Assembly (NCBI GenBank): GCA_001270045.2
Contig: DF970666.1
Coordinates: forward strand, 1-64,000
Length of the DNA: 64,000 bases
Source of the DNA: Bacteroidales bacterium 6E
Lineage (GTDB): Bacteria > Bacteroidota > Bacteroidia > Bacteroidales > Prolixibacteraceae
Direction: 5' to 3'
A program made the translations under genes and the position numbers. How positions within the stretch are numbered: position 1 is the stretch's first letter; each line of letters opens with the position of its first letter. This document shows, piece by piece, positions 23,795-31,862 of the stretch. The notes beneath the pieces are model-generated. The model made no database searches. It was not told where the DNA came from and saw only the letters and a list, made by a program, of their open reading frames with translations.

Positions 23795-24427
23795 ATGTCA
23801 GAGAATATCGGATTGATTCAGAAATATTTCAAGGGGCTCGACAGGCAGCAGACCGAAAGGTTTTCAGCACTGGAAAGCCTGTACGGTGAATGGAACGAAA
23901 AAATCAATGTGATTTCACGAAAGGATATCGGGTCGTTGTATGAAAAGCATGTGCTCCACTCATTGGCCATCGCCAAAGCCATCAGGTTCACATCGGGGAC
24001 AAAGATCCTGGATGTGGGGACCGGCGGAGGATTTCCCGGTATTCCCCTGGCCATCATGTTTCCGGAAACCAATTTTCACCTTGTCGATTCCATTGGGAAA
24101 AAAATCAAGGTGGTCAATGCTGTGGCCGAGGCTCTCGGATTGGCCAATTTATCCGCTGAACAGGTTAGGGCCGAGCAACTCAATGACAAATATGACTTTG
24201 TCGTGAGCCGAGCCGTGACCTTGTTGCCTGAATTTCACGGCTGGATCAGGAAGAATGTTTCAGGTGTCAACCGGAATTCCCTTCCCAACGGAATACTCTA
24301 TCTCAAGGGTGGCGACCTGACGGAAGAGCTTAAGCCCTTTGGCCGCCGAACGGTTGTATACGATTTGAAAGAATGGTTCGAAGAGGAATTTTTTGAGACC
24401 AAGAAACTGGTCTACCTCCCGGTATAA
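23795..24427 (+). CDS. rsmG: 16S rRNA (guanine527-N7)-methyltransferase
   Basis: 210 residues, the family length. Residue positions 20-45 carry the family start (RFSALESLYGEWNEKINVISRKD). The SAM-binding motif is ILDVGTGGGFPGIPLAIMFP, followed by FHLVDSIGKKIKVVNAVAEALGL and the catalytic-region motif FVVSRAVTLLPEF. It methylates G527 of 16S rRNA in the ribosome decoding region. It faces the HAD gene convergently across 35 bp with no clear terminator. Confidence 0.95.
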   Translation: MSENIGLIQKYFKGLDRQQTERFSALESLYGEWNEKINVISRKDIGSLYEKHVLHSLAIAKAIRFTSGTKILDVGTGGGFPGIPLAIMFPETNFHLVDSIGKKIKVVNAVAEALGLANLSAEQVRAEQLNDKYDFVVSRAVTLLPEFHGWIRKNVSGVNRNSLPNGILYLKGGDLTEELKPFGRRTVVYDLKEWFEEEFFETKKLVYLPV

Positions 24428-24462
24428 AACCTTTTGGTCAGGGATCGGCGGTTATTCAACCA

Positions 24463-25113
24463 CTAAAACCAGTCACGGTTCACCTCATCGAAGTTTTGGA
24501 TTACATCAAGTTCTGTGTCCTGGAAATTGTGGGGATTTGAATTGACGACAACCACTTTCCCCGGATTTGACGCAAGAGCCGACTTGATGCCTGTTACCGA
24601 ATCCTCAAATATCAATGTTTCTTCTGGATTTGCCACCAGCACTTCCATGGCCTTCAGGAAAAAGCCGGGATCGGGCTTGCTTTTGAGTGTACCATCATTA
24701 TATACTACCTTTCTGTAATCGAACCACTGTCCGAGTTTCAGGTAATCGAAGTAAAAGTTGATATTCTCGATTCCCGATGCGGAGGCTATGGTGAAAGGTA
24801 CATTCCTTGATTTCAGGAAGTTCAGGAATGAGGCCACACCGGGGGCCAGTGCCAAATTTGAATTCTTGCAAAGCTGTTGATACATACCTTCCTTCTCGAG
24901 AATAAATGACCTTATCTGTGTGTCGGTCACCGTTTCACCAAAGAGCATCCTAAGAATCTCCTCATTATTCTTGCCATGGAGTATTTCACCCTTTTCCTGG
25001 TCTGACAAGGAGAGCAGGTGCTTTTCAAGAAAACTGTTCCATGCCTCGTTATGGAGGTGGGTATCCCAGTACAAGGTTCCGTTAAAGTCGAAAATGACGT
25101 ATTTGTATTTCAT
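24463..25113 (-). CDS. HAD-superfamily hydrolase, beta-phosphoglucomutase-like
   Basis: 216 residues from the ATG at 25113 (MKYKYVIFDFNGTLYWD). Motif I is DFNGT rather than DxDGT, so the nucleophile D9 is kept but the general acid/base position is asparagine (N11). The cap domain is four-helical. Motif II is TIASASG, the lysine is in KSKPDPGFF, and motif IV is IFEDSVTGIKSA. The substrate is unknown; sugar phosphates are usual for the subfamily. The Asn at motif I occurs in some HAD groups, and its effect here is unknown. It follows the HD-domain gene by 110 bp on the same strand. Confidence 0.85.
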   Translation of the reverse strand: MKYKYVIFDFNGTLYWDTHLHNEAWNSFLEKHLLSLSDQEKGEILHGKNNEEILRMLFGETVTDTQIRSFILEKEGMYQQLCKNSNLALAPGVASFLNFLKSRNVPFTIASASGIENINFYFDYLKLGQWFDYRKVVYNDGTLKSKPDPGFFLKAMEVLVANPEETLIFEDSVTGIKSALASNPGKVVVVNSNPHNFQDTELDVIQNFDEVNRDWF

Positions 25114-25223
25114 GCTTTGATATTTCCGTTTCTGAAAAAGAATATTTTTTCTCTTGCCGGCCATTGCAATACATTGTCCAGGCTACAATAAGAGACGACA
25201 AAAATACATGTTTATCCCGAAAT

Positions 25224-25721
25224 CTAATCCGCTGAAGTTGTTGGGAACAGGGTGGAGGCCAGTTTTCTGCCTGATTCCGTCCTGAAGTATTTACGGATGG
25301 CCGTTTGTCCGGCCTCATGGGTGAGATATCCTTCCTGTATGTTGACCAGGAGGTCGGCCTCGACCAGGATCTGGAAGTCGATGCCATCTATTTTGGTGTA
25401 TGTGTGGTGATGCCCGACCAGGTAGCATACCCTGTCGGTGATCGCTTTCGGTACCCCCTCTCCAAGAAGGATCTCCCGTGCGATAGGAGGTCCTTCTTTT
25501 TCCTGGAGATGTCCGGCCGATGAACCATATTTTTCCTTGGCTGCAGGGATTCCGATATCGTGCAGAATGGCTGCCAGGACCGTTGTATCCCTGGTTTGAT
25601 AGTCAAGATGCTCCCCTGAGGCGATTGTCTGGGCGAATCCAACCACCTTGAATGCATGGGTAATTCGTTTCAGATCACTGCCGAATCGTTCCACCATCCT
25701 GAAGAGAATCCTGTCTGTCAT
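25224..25721 (-). CDS. HD-domain phosphohydrolase
   Basis: 165 residues, essentially one HD domain. Metal-binding residues are visible as H in RITHAFKVVGFA, HD in AAILHDIGIP, GHHH near residue 115 and the final aspartate in VEADLLVNIQ. Such proteins cleave phosphomonoesters or nucleotides; the substrate is unknown. Only 26 bp separate it from the cupredoxin gene, so it may be the tail of the NO operon, although a function in NO metabolism is not suggested by the sequence. Confidence 0.8.
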   Translation of the reverse strand: MTDRILFRMVERFGSDLKRITHAFKVVGFAQTIASGEHLDYQTRDTTVLAAILHDIGIPAAKEKYGSSAGHLQEKEGPPIAREILLGEGVPKAITDRVCYLVGHHHTYTKIDGIDFQILVEADLLVNIQEGYLTHEAGQTAIRKYFRTESGRKLASTLFPTTSAD

Positions 25722-25747
25722 GCCTGAACAATGATTTTTTATGAATA

Positions 25748-27574
25748 TCAGTTTTTAAGGTCCTGTTCTTTTTTGCCACTGACCACGACCATGGTGTACA
25801 CCGAGATCATGAGAGCCAGTGCTGCGAGAGCCAGCAGGATCCAGTGGATAGTGGTTGTGTTCGCAGGTGCTACTGCCGCTGAGTATACCCTTTTACCACC
25901 CTTGTCTTCAGCCACTATAATCTTGCCTTCCATGTAAGGATGGGGCACGCAAATATAGACATATTCACCCTGTTTTTCCATTACTTGTGAATAACTCTCG
26001 GCATGGGCCAGAAGAGGACCCGCAAATCTTTCAGGGCCATCTTTGACCATGACGTTATGGATTCCCGAAAATTCGCCTTCCATGAAAGTAAACACATCTT
26101 CGTTAACCCATTTGATGGTGGTTCCGGGTGTTACCTGGACCACTTTGGGATGGAATGAGTTGCCGATGATCTTGACAGTCACCTCTTTGGTGTCGTTGCC
26201 GTAAACTACCGGAACTTCAACATCGGCTGATCCCAATCCGAAAGGCGTGATGGTCCTGAGTGCCTTGGCCCTGAATTCCTCCATCTCAGCCTTGGTATAT
26301 TCCGGACCGTCAGACAAGACAGTTTTCGGTCCTTCCCCATCCTCATCGCAGATCAGCAAACCAAGTGCACCCCTGTCGGTTGATCCAACTGCATGGGAAA
26401 GCATCAGGTAACTGCCTTCATCTGGCGGTATCCTGAATTCGATCACCCATGAATCGGAAGGACCGGCAGTAACCGTCTGTCCTCCGCTAAAGCGGTTGTC
26501 AGGGTGCCCCTGCCAGTAGGCGAAGTCCCAGACAATTCCCACAATATGGAAGGTTGAAAGAAGGTTGGGGCCCGCATTCAGGAAATTGATCCTGACATAA
26601 TCACCCGGTTTCCCGACTATCGGTTCCTCGACGTAGCGGAATAGTTTTCCGTTAAATGCGGTATACATAGGGCGGCCCTGTCCGTCAACGGCATCTTTCC
26701 CTGATGCATAGAATTCATGCTGGAGCAGAAAGATTTCAATATCGGGTTCCTTGTTCAGGATGCGTTCGAGCTCATATTTTTTCTTGGGTTTGACTACGAT
26801 CATGCCATACTGTCCAAAAATGATGTGCATGGGAATGGCATGTCCGCCCGGGGCACAGTGGTACATGTAAACGCCTGGTGTATTGGCCTGAAAGACAACC
26901 GATGCGCTGTCTCCAGGAAATATCTTGCCCAGGTATTTGGATGTCTGTGAATTGACGGCATGGATGGAAGCCCCATGGACAATGTTGCCCTGGTTCACGA
27001 TTTTGAAATCGACAATATCGCCTTCTTCAACGATAATGGTCGGGCCAGGTATTTTTTTTTCGATGGTAAAACCTTTATAGATGACACCATTTCCGATATA
27101 GGTATCGTTCTCTTCCAGTGTGATGCGCACATTCTTGTTGGGTCTGGTATTTTGGGGTACATAACTGGTGGCCGGGATGGGCAACCGGTTGTCGCGACGG
27201 ATAATATCAATGAATTCCTTTTTTGCTGGCTTTTGGTCACCTGATGGGGTTTGAACGTTTTCGGTGACATTTTGAGTCATTGAAGCGGTACCATCGGTCA
27301 ATGGGCTGTTCAGATCCTGAAGTGAAACATTGTTGTTTGCCAGCACATCAGCCACCCAGGCGGTCTGGTTCTCGCTCCTGGTCTCCTGTGCTGCTATGGC
27401 ATTCCTGAGTTCCTTTGACATCAGGCTGTGCAGTTTTTCCTTGCCCAAAAGATCGATCAGGAATGACCGGTTACAGGCTTCACATGCCGAGCCGGTGAAG
27501 GCGATCATCATCAGGCCTGCAACCAGGATTCCCTGCATGATATTTTTGTGGACAGGATGAAAGAATGTCTTCAT
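25748..27574 (-). CDS. NirK-like multicopper protein with a third, C-terminal cupredoxin domain
   Basis: 608 residues: signal peptide with a possible lipobox (TGSAC-EAC), an unassigned segment (32-140), two NirK-type cupredoxin domains (about 148-265 and 270-412), a plastocyanin-like third domain (about 460-556), and a C-terminal membrane helix (577-598). Type 1 copper ligands H200, C240 and H250 are present, with Gln255 where NirK has methionine. Type 2 ligands H205, H239 and H394 are present. The catalytic aspartate of NirK is Ser203 and the catalytic histidine is Val348, so classical nitrite reduction is doubtful. The third domain has a complete blue-copper set (H506, C542, H545, M548). 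It stands downstream of the NO reductase gene and probably faces the periplasm. It could be an altered nitrite reductase or an electron carrier. Confidence 0.75.
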   Translation of the reverse strand: MKTFFHPVHKNIMQGILVAGLMMIAFTGSACEACNRSFLIDLLGKEKLHSLMSKELRNAIAAQETRSENQTAWVADVLANNNVSLQDLNSPLTDGTASMTQNVTENVQTPSGDQKPAKKEFIDIIRRDNRLPIPATSYVPQNTRPNKNVRITLEENDTYIGNGVIYKGFTIEKKIPGPTIIVEEGDIVDFKIVNQGNIVHGASIHAVNSQTSKYLGKIFPGDSASVVFQANTPGVYMYHCAPGGHAIPMHIIFGQYGMIVVKPKKKYELERILNKEPDIEIFLLQHEFYASGKDAVDGQGRPMYTAFNGKLFRYVEEPIVGKPGDYVRINFLNAGPNLLSTFHIVGIVWDFAYWQGHPDNRFSGGQTVTAGPSDSWVIEFRIPPDEGSYLMLSHAVGSTDRGALGLLICDEDGEGPKTVLSDGPEYTKAEMEEFRAKALRTITPFGLGSADVEVPVVYGNDTKEVTVKIIGNSFHPKVVQVTPGTTIKWVNEDVFTFMEGEFSGIHNVMVKDGPERFAGPLLAHAESYSQVMEKQGEYVYICVPHPYMEGKIIVAEDKGGKRVYSAAVAPANTTTIHWILLALAALALMISVYTMVVVSGKKEQDLKN

Positions 27575-27630
27575 AATTCTTGTATAATGGGTTGAGCCAG
27601 ATGGAGACCAGTATTTGAGTGAGGGTTATG

Positions 27631-27660
27631 AACGCCCGGGATTTTTACGCCCCGGGCGTT
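27631..27660. terminator. GC-rich hairpin between norZ and the NirK-like gene
   Basis: Perfect 10-bp inverted repeat (AACGCCCGGG / CCCGGGCGTT) with a 10-nt loop. The T-run lies on the plus strand, opposite to the genes on either side. On the sense (minus) strand it has no T-run and may attenuate, or protect the upstream mRNA's 3' end. Confidence 0.6.
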
Positions 27661-27684
27661 TTTTGATTTTGTATAATTTGGAAA

Positions 27685-29925
27685 CTACTTCTTTTCAATG
27701 CTCCAGCCCCCTTTGAGGCCGAATACGAACCATGCAAGGGAAACGGTACCTACGGCAAAGATCGTGTCACCAATGGCACGAAGCCATTTCAGGGTCATCA
27801 TGTGGTCGGTGTTCAAAAATTCGGCTGACCTGGCATACCAAAGGCCTTCTTTAACACTGGCAAGGGTTTGCAGCAATCCGATGGGCAAAACGCTCAGGAG
27901 CACCATGGCCATCAGCCCGATGTTCATGCTCCAGAATGCCACTTTCAGGGATTTTTCTTTCCATACCACGTTGGTGTTCAGGTCGCGGAGGACGAAAAGC
28001 ATCAGCCCGATGCCCAGCATGCCATAGACACCGAAGAGCGCAGTGTGTCCATGTACTGGTGTGGTATTGAGCCCCTGCATATAATAGAGGGCGATGGGCG
28101 GGTTGATCAGGAATCCGAAGATACCTGCACCAACAAGGTTCCAGAATGCCACGGCAATGAAGAAATAAATCGGCCATTTGTAGGCCTTGATCCAGTCGGC
28201 ACTACGACTGATTTTCAGGTTGTCCCAGGCTTCGTATCCCATCAATACAAGTGGCACGACCTCGAGTGCACTGAAACTTGCGCCTAGTGCCATAACTGCT
28301 GTTGGAGTACCCGTAAAATATAGATGGTGGAAGGTGCCAAGAATACCCCCGGTAAGGAAAATGATGGTAGTAAAGAGTACGGAAACAGTCGCGGTGGCCA
28401 CTTTGACGATCTGCATCCTGACAAACAGGAAGGCAGTCACAACCACGGCAAACACTTCGAAGAAGCCTTCTACCCAAAGGTGAACCACCCACCAGCGCCA
28501 GTATTCGGCGATTGCCAGGTTGGTTTGCTGTCCCCACATTAGTCCTGCACCATAGAATGAAGCAATGGCAATGGTTGAGATCAGGAACATCACCAAAAGG
28601 CTTCTGTTTTCGGTTTTAGCCTTCAGTGCCGGGAGCATTGCCCTGCCCATGAGGAACAACCAGATGAACAGGCCGGCAAACAGGAAGATCTGCCAGAAGC
28701 GGCCAAGGTCGACATATTCATATCCCTGGTGTCCGAACCAGAAGTTCTGGGTCAGGCCAAGTTTTTGCATCACACCAAACCACTGACCGGCAAGTGAGCC
28801 TACAACAATCACCAGGAGTGCTCCAAAGAGTACATCAACGCCGAGTTTCTGGAACTTTGGTTCAACACCTGATATGGCAGGTGCGTAATATAATCCAGTG
28901 GCAAGCCAAGAGGTGGCGATCCAGAAAATGGCGATCTGTGTATGCCATGTCCGGGTGATGGAGTAGGGTAGCCAGTCGGAGAGGGGAATGCCGTAAAGGG
29001 CGTGTCCTTCGACACCATAGTGTGCGGTGATGATGCCCAGTACAATCTGGACCAGGAAGAGAAGGGACACAACCCAAAAGTACTTCAAGGTTGCCTTCTG
29101 GGAGGGTGTTTGCACTGCCTTGGCATAAGGCATTATTTTCGGTACTTCACCTTCAGCATCTTCGCGGCGACGTGCATAATAGGCAACCATAAGGCCGATA
29201 CCCGCAAGGAGGATGATAACACTGAATCCTGTCCAGAGTATCATGGCCCCTGTAGGTTCATTGGCCACCAGTTCTTCTGCAGGCCAGTTATTTGTATAAG
29301 TAATGTCACTGTTGGGGCGTTCGGTTACACATGCCCATGATGTCCAGAAGAAGAAAGCATTCAGCAATTTTACCCTTTCTGTATCCTTGAGAGAATTCAG
29401 TGGAATGCTGTAAGCATTACGAAGCCCATCCATGGCAGGATCGTTGGTGAAAAGTCCGCCGTAAAAGGCTGAGTTTGCTTCGATAGCCTGAGCCCTTAAA
29501 GAGGAAATGGTCAAAGTGCCTGTGGCCGGATCGTAGGTGTTTTTTCGAACCTCATTCTGCAGTCTGACCTTCATGGCAGCCTGCTCCTCATTGTTCAATT
29601 GGTCGAATTTCTTTCCGGTTGTTTCCATTGACATGGCATCGAGCATGAAAACCGCCTCCTTGTGGAGCCAGTCTGCACTCCAGTCGGGTGCCTGGTAGGC
29701 GCCATGGCCCCAAATGGTCCCCAACTGCTGTCCGCCCAATGATTGCCAGACATTTTGTCCGTCCTTGATTTCCTGACCCGAGAAGATTACCCGGCCGTCA
29801 GTAGTCACAACTTTTTCGGGAACCGGAGGTGCTTCACGGTATATTTCCCTGCCATAATACAGCAAGATCCCGAATGAAATGGTCATTACGGCAATAAAGC
29901 CCAACCAAAGTTTACGTGTGGTCAT
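27685..29925 (-). CDS. norZ: Quinol-dependent nitric-oxide reductase (qNOR)
   Basis: 746 residues, the single-subunit form in which a cytochrome-c-like N-terminal extension without heme-binding CxxCH is fused to the NorB core. The N-terminus has a membrane helix and a periplasmic domain (VVTTDGRVIFSGQEIKDGQNVWQSLGGQQLGTIWGHGAY). The core of about 12 helices carries the heme and FeB motifs: WRWWVVHLWVEGFFEVF (FeB histidine and the conserved glutamate) and FHHLYFTGTP (two FeB histidines), plus TWHTQIAIFWIATSW. It reduces 2 NO to N2O using quinol. It is the third gene of an operon beginning with RIC and a hemerythrin. Confidence 0.95.
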   Translation of the reverse strand: MTTRKLWLGFIAVMTISFGILLYYGREIYREAPPVPEKVVTTDGRVIFSGQEIKDGQNVWQSLGGQQLGTIWGHGAYQAPDWSADWLHKEAVFMLDAMSMETTGKKFDQLNNEEQAAMKVRLQNEVRKNTYDPATGTLTISSLRAQAIEANSAFYGGLFTNDPAMDGLRNAYSIPLNSLKDTERVKLLNAFFFWTSWACVTERPNSDITYTNNWPAEELVANEPTGAMILWTGFSVIILLAGIGLMVAYYARRREDAEGEVPKIMPYAKAVQTPSQKATLKYFWVVSLLFLVQIVLGIITAHYGVEGHALYGIPLSDWLPYSITRTWHTQIAIFWIATSWLATGLYYAPAISGVEPKFQKLGVDVLFGALLVIVVGSLAGQWFGVMQKLGLTQNFWFGHQGYEYVDLGRFWQIFLFAGLFIWLFLMGRAMLPALKAKTENRSLLVMFLISTIAIASFYGAGLMWGQQTNLAIAEYWRWWVVHLWVEGFFEVFAVVVTAFLFVRMQIVKVATATVSVLFTTIIFLTGGILGTFHHLYFTGTPTAVMALGASFSALEVVPLVLMGYEAWDNLKISRSADWIKAYKWPIYFFIAVAFWNLVGAGIFGFLINPPIALYYMQGLNTTPVHGHTALFGVYGMLGIGLMLFVLRDLNTNVVWKEKSLKVAFWSMNIGLMAMVLLSVLPIGLLQTLASVKEGLWYARSAEFLNTDHMMTLKWLRAIGDTIFAVGTVSLAWFVFGLKGGWSIEKK

Positions 29926-29952
29926 AAAGCTGAATTTTAATTTTTAATTCAT

Positions 29953-30501
29953 TTATTTGGTTAAGTATAAATTGACAAGATGTTGAACCCGCCGAATATA
30001 ATCCTCAGAGGAAGGACCGGATTCACTACCCGAATCGAGATGCATGAACAGCTCATACAGCTGATGCTCTTCAGATATGCTCATGAGGTTGTCGGCCATG
30101 CGGAACAGAATGTTGTTTTCCTTCCCGATGTGCGATTGCAAGAGATTTGCATAACCCATAAGCGCTTCCCTTACTTTATTTTCGGCATCCTTGTTCCCGT
30201 TTTTTAGTTCCCTTGATCCCTCGGTCATGGCCTTGACGAAATTGCGACCAAGTACATGTTCATGCAACATGACAGCCACTGGGCCGTTTTGGTTTGAGAA
30301 TCCTTTTTCGACCATCAGGGGGAAAAGAAGTTCCTCTTCTTTGGCGTGGTGCAAGCCATCTGCAAAGCTGCGGATAAGGTCAGCCACTTCATCAAGGTAT
30401 ACCGGATCCAGCTGTGACATTTGGGCCATTTTTTCCATCACATGCGTAAGTTGCAGGATGTGGACATGGTCATTTTCGAGGTTCTGGGTAGCCCTGTTCA
30501 T
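29953..30501 (-). CDS. Hemerythrin HHE domain protein
   Basis: 182 residues from the ATG at 30501 (MNRATQNLENDHVHILQLTHVM). Histidines and acidic residues typical of the diiron four-helix bundle are present: ENDHVHILQLTHV, HHAKEEELLFPLM, LHEHVLGRNFV and HIGKENNILFRMAD. It would bind O2, NO or peroxide, or store iron. It is separated by 10 bp from RIC upstream and 27 bp from norZ downstream, so it is part of the NO operon. Confidence 0.88.
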   Translation of the reverse strand: MNRATQNLENDHVHILQLTHVMEKMAQMSQLDPVYLDEVADLIRSFADGLHHAKEEELLFPLMVEKGFSNQNGPVAVMLHEHVLGRNFVKAMTEGSRELKNGNKDAENKVREALMGYANLLQSHIGKENNILFRMADNLMSISEEHQLYELFMHLDSGSESGPSSEDYIRRVQHLVNLYLTK

Positions 30502-30511
30502 GAAACTGTTT

Positions 30512-31207
30512 TTATAATGTATATGCTTTTGGGAAAAGAATGTTGTTTTCAAGATGGACATGGGTGTGCAGGTCATCTTCGAACTCTTTCAGCAATCTGA
30601 AGGCAACCTGGTAGGTGTTGCATCCATCTGCAGGGACATCATATCCATTGGTTATTTCGTTTATTGTATCCATGGCCCCACCCGCAAAATCGTGTTCTCC
30701 GTGCATCCTGTCGATTTCACTGCGTATGGTTCCCCTGTCGGTTTCATTTGGATTAGAAAGCATTCTCTTGATGGCGGGAAAAAGATCCTCTTCCTCGTGA
30801 CCCAGGTGCTGACGAAGTTCAGCATCAACCTGGCTGAATAGGTCGGCCACCTTAAGCAGTTCCGGGTGATTTTCGCCATGGACATCCGCTATTTTCCGGG
30901 TGTAGAATTTTAGTTCCGGCAGGGATTCAATAACATATTTATGATGTGTGTTTACAATGTAATCACAAAGAAAATCAAGATTCCAGGCCTTAAAATTCTG
31001 GGCATAACTTACCGGGGTGGCGGTTGCCTCGGTCAATTCGGCTGTGATATCTTCCACAGAGATCCCTTTCTCGGCACATGTTTCGCCAAGACTTTTTTTA
31101 CCGCCGCAGCAGAAGTCAATTCCGGCACTTGAGAAAACTGTGGCAGTCCGGTAATCGTTGGCGACTATCTCCCCGATGGGAGTGTTGGAATGATAAACTG
31201 TACTCAT
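30512..31207 (-). CDS. ric: Iron-sulfur cluster repair di-iron protein (RIC/ScdA/YtfE)
   Basis: 231 residues from the ATG at 31207 (MSTVYHSNTPIGEIV). The N-terminal ScdA_N domain contains the signature GIDFCCGGKKSL, and the C-terminal hemerythrin domain has the diiron ligands in VNTHHKYV, LGHEEEDLFPAI, HGEHDFAGGAMD and HVHLENNILFPKA. Proteins of this family restore nitrosylated or oxidised Fe-S clusters after NO stress. It is the first gene of the minus-strand NO operon and is divergent from an NsrR-like regulator, with a palindrome on its -33 box. Confidence 0.93.
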   Translation of the reverse strand: MSTVYHSNTPIGEIVANDYRTATVFSSAGIDFCCGGKKSLGETCAEKGISVEDITAELTEATATPVSYAQNFKAWNLDFLCDYIVNTHHKYVIESLPELKFYTRKIADVHGENHPELLKVADLFSQVDAELRQHLGHEEEDLFPAIKRMLSNPNETDRGTIRSEIDRMHGEHDFAGGAMDTINEITNGYDVPADGCNTYQVAFRLLKEFEDDLHTHVHLENNILFPKAYTL

Positions 31208-31234
31208 GATTGAATCAATTAAAATTTCATGTGG

Positions 31235-31265
31235 CAAACGTATAAAAAAATAATAAGATGACAAA
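31235..31265 (-). promoter_or_regulatory. Consensus promoter of the RIC operon
   Basis: TTTG (31265-31262), 19 bp, then TACGTTTG (31242-31235) on the minus strand: an exact TTTG-N19-TAnnTTTG promoter. Predicted start is near 31228, about 20 nt before the RIC ATG. Confidence 0.75.
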
Positions 31266-31273
31266 AAGGTCAT
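31258..31273. promoter_or_regulatory. Candidate Rrf2/NsrR operator between RIC and the Rrf2 gene
   Basis: ATGAC-N6-GTCAT is a perfect 5-bp inverted repeat that covers the -33 element of the RIC promoter. A bound dimer would block RNA polymerase. The likely binder is the divergently encoded Rrf2 regulator, but this is untested. Confidence 0.55.
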
Positions 31274-31286
31274 TTAATAATTTTTG

Positions 31287-31294
31287 TATTTTTG
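31287..31294 (+). promoter_or_regulatory. Putative -7 box of the Rrf2 gene
   Basis: TATTTTTG fits TAnnTTTG and lies 45 bp upstream of the TTG start. The palindrome at 31258-31273 would fall near -43 to -28 of this promoter. No TTTG is seen at the -33 position. Confidence 0.35.
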
Positions 31295-31339
31295 CATCAA
31301 GTTTTAATTACATTTGTTGAATCCAAAAAGTCAACTACC

Positions 31340-31774
31340 TTGTTTACAAAAGAAACAGAATATGCACTCAGGAGTCTGGTATATATTCAGGCACAGAACC
31401 TGAATGGCCGGAAACCCGGAGTGGTGGAAATTTCAAGGGAGATTGAATCTCCCCAGTTTTTCACTGCCAAGATCCTGCACCGTTTGGTGAAAATGGGATT
31501 TGTTGATTCCATGAAAGGCAAAAACGGTGGCTTCTATTTTGATCCGGATAAGCCAGATTTGCCATTAAAGGATTTTATTACCGCGATTGAAGGTGAGAAG
31601 CTCTTCTCGGGTTGTGGATTTGGTTTGAAACAATGCGACGAGGACAATCCATGCCCCCTGCACGACCACTATGCTCCCATACGACACGCCCTCAACGAAT
31701 TGACAACCAACCAAACCATCCAGTCGCTGGCAAAAAAAGCCATGCATGGAGATGCGATCATTGGTCTGATTTAG
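31340..31774 (+). CDS. Rrf2-family regulator, NsrR-like (Fe-S NO sensor)
   Basis: 144 residues from a TTG start at 31340, so the protein begins MFTKETEYALRSLVYIQ, which is where Rrf2 proteins start; no ATG is available nearby and the frame is open further upstream. A winged HTH fills residues 1-75 (EISREIESPQFFTAKILHRLVKMGFV). The cluster motif is CGFGLKQCDEDNPCPLHD, giving three cysteines placed as in NsrR. It probably represses the divergent RIC-norZ operon until NO destroys its cluster. It may also control the DUF438 gene downstream. Confidence 0.88.
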   Translation: MFTKETEYALRSLVYIQAQNLNGRKPGVVEISREIESPQFFTAKILHRLVKMGFVDSMKGKNGGFYFDPDKPDLPLKDFITAIEGEKLFSGCGFGLKQCDEDNPCPLHDHYAPIRHALNELTTNQTIQSLAKKAMHGDAIIGLI

Positions 31775-31831
31775 TAAATGCATTATTATAAAATCATTAT
31801 AAATAGGGATTTTAAGATCCTTGTTAGGAAA

Positions 31832-31839
31832 TAACTTTG
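31832..31839 (+). promoter_or_regulatory. Putative -7 box upstream of the DUF438 gene
   Basis: TAACTTTG fits TAnnTTTG, 24 bp before the ATG at 31863. The expected -33 position reads TTTT. The gene may also be read from the Rrf2 promoter. Confidence 0.35.
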
Positions 31840-31862
31840 TCCATCAAATAATTTATCATTTT

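Noticed and set aside
25748-27574. Standard copper nitrite reductase NirK
   Set aside because: Both catalytic second-sphere residues appear replaced (Ser203, Val348) and the type 1 axial ligand is Gln255, so I report it as NirK-like only.
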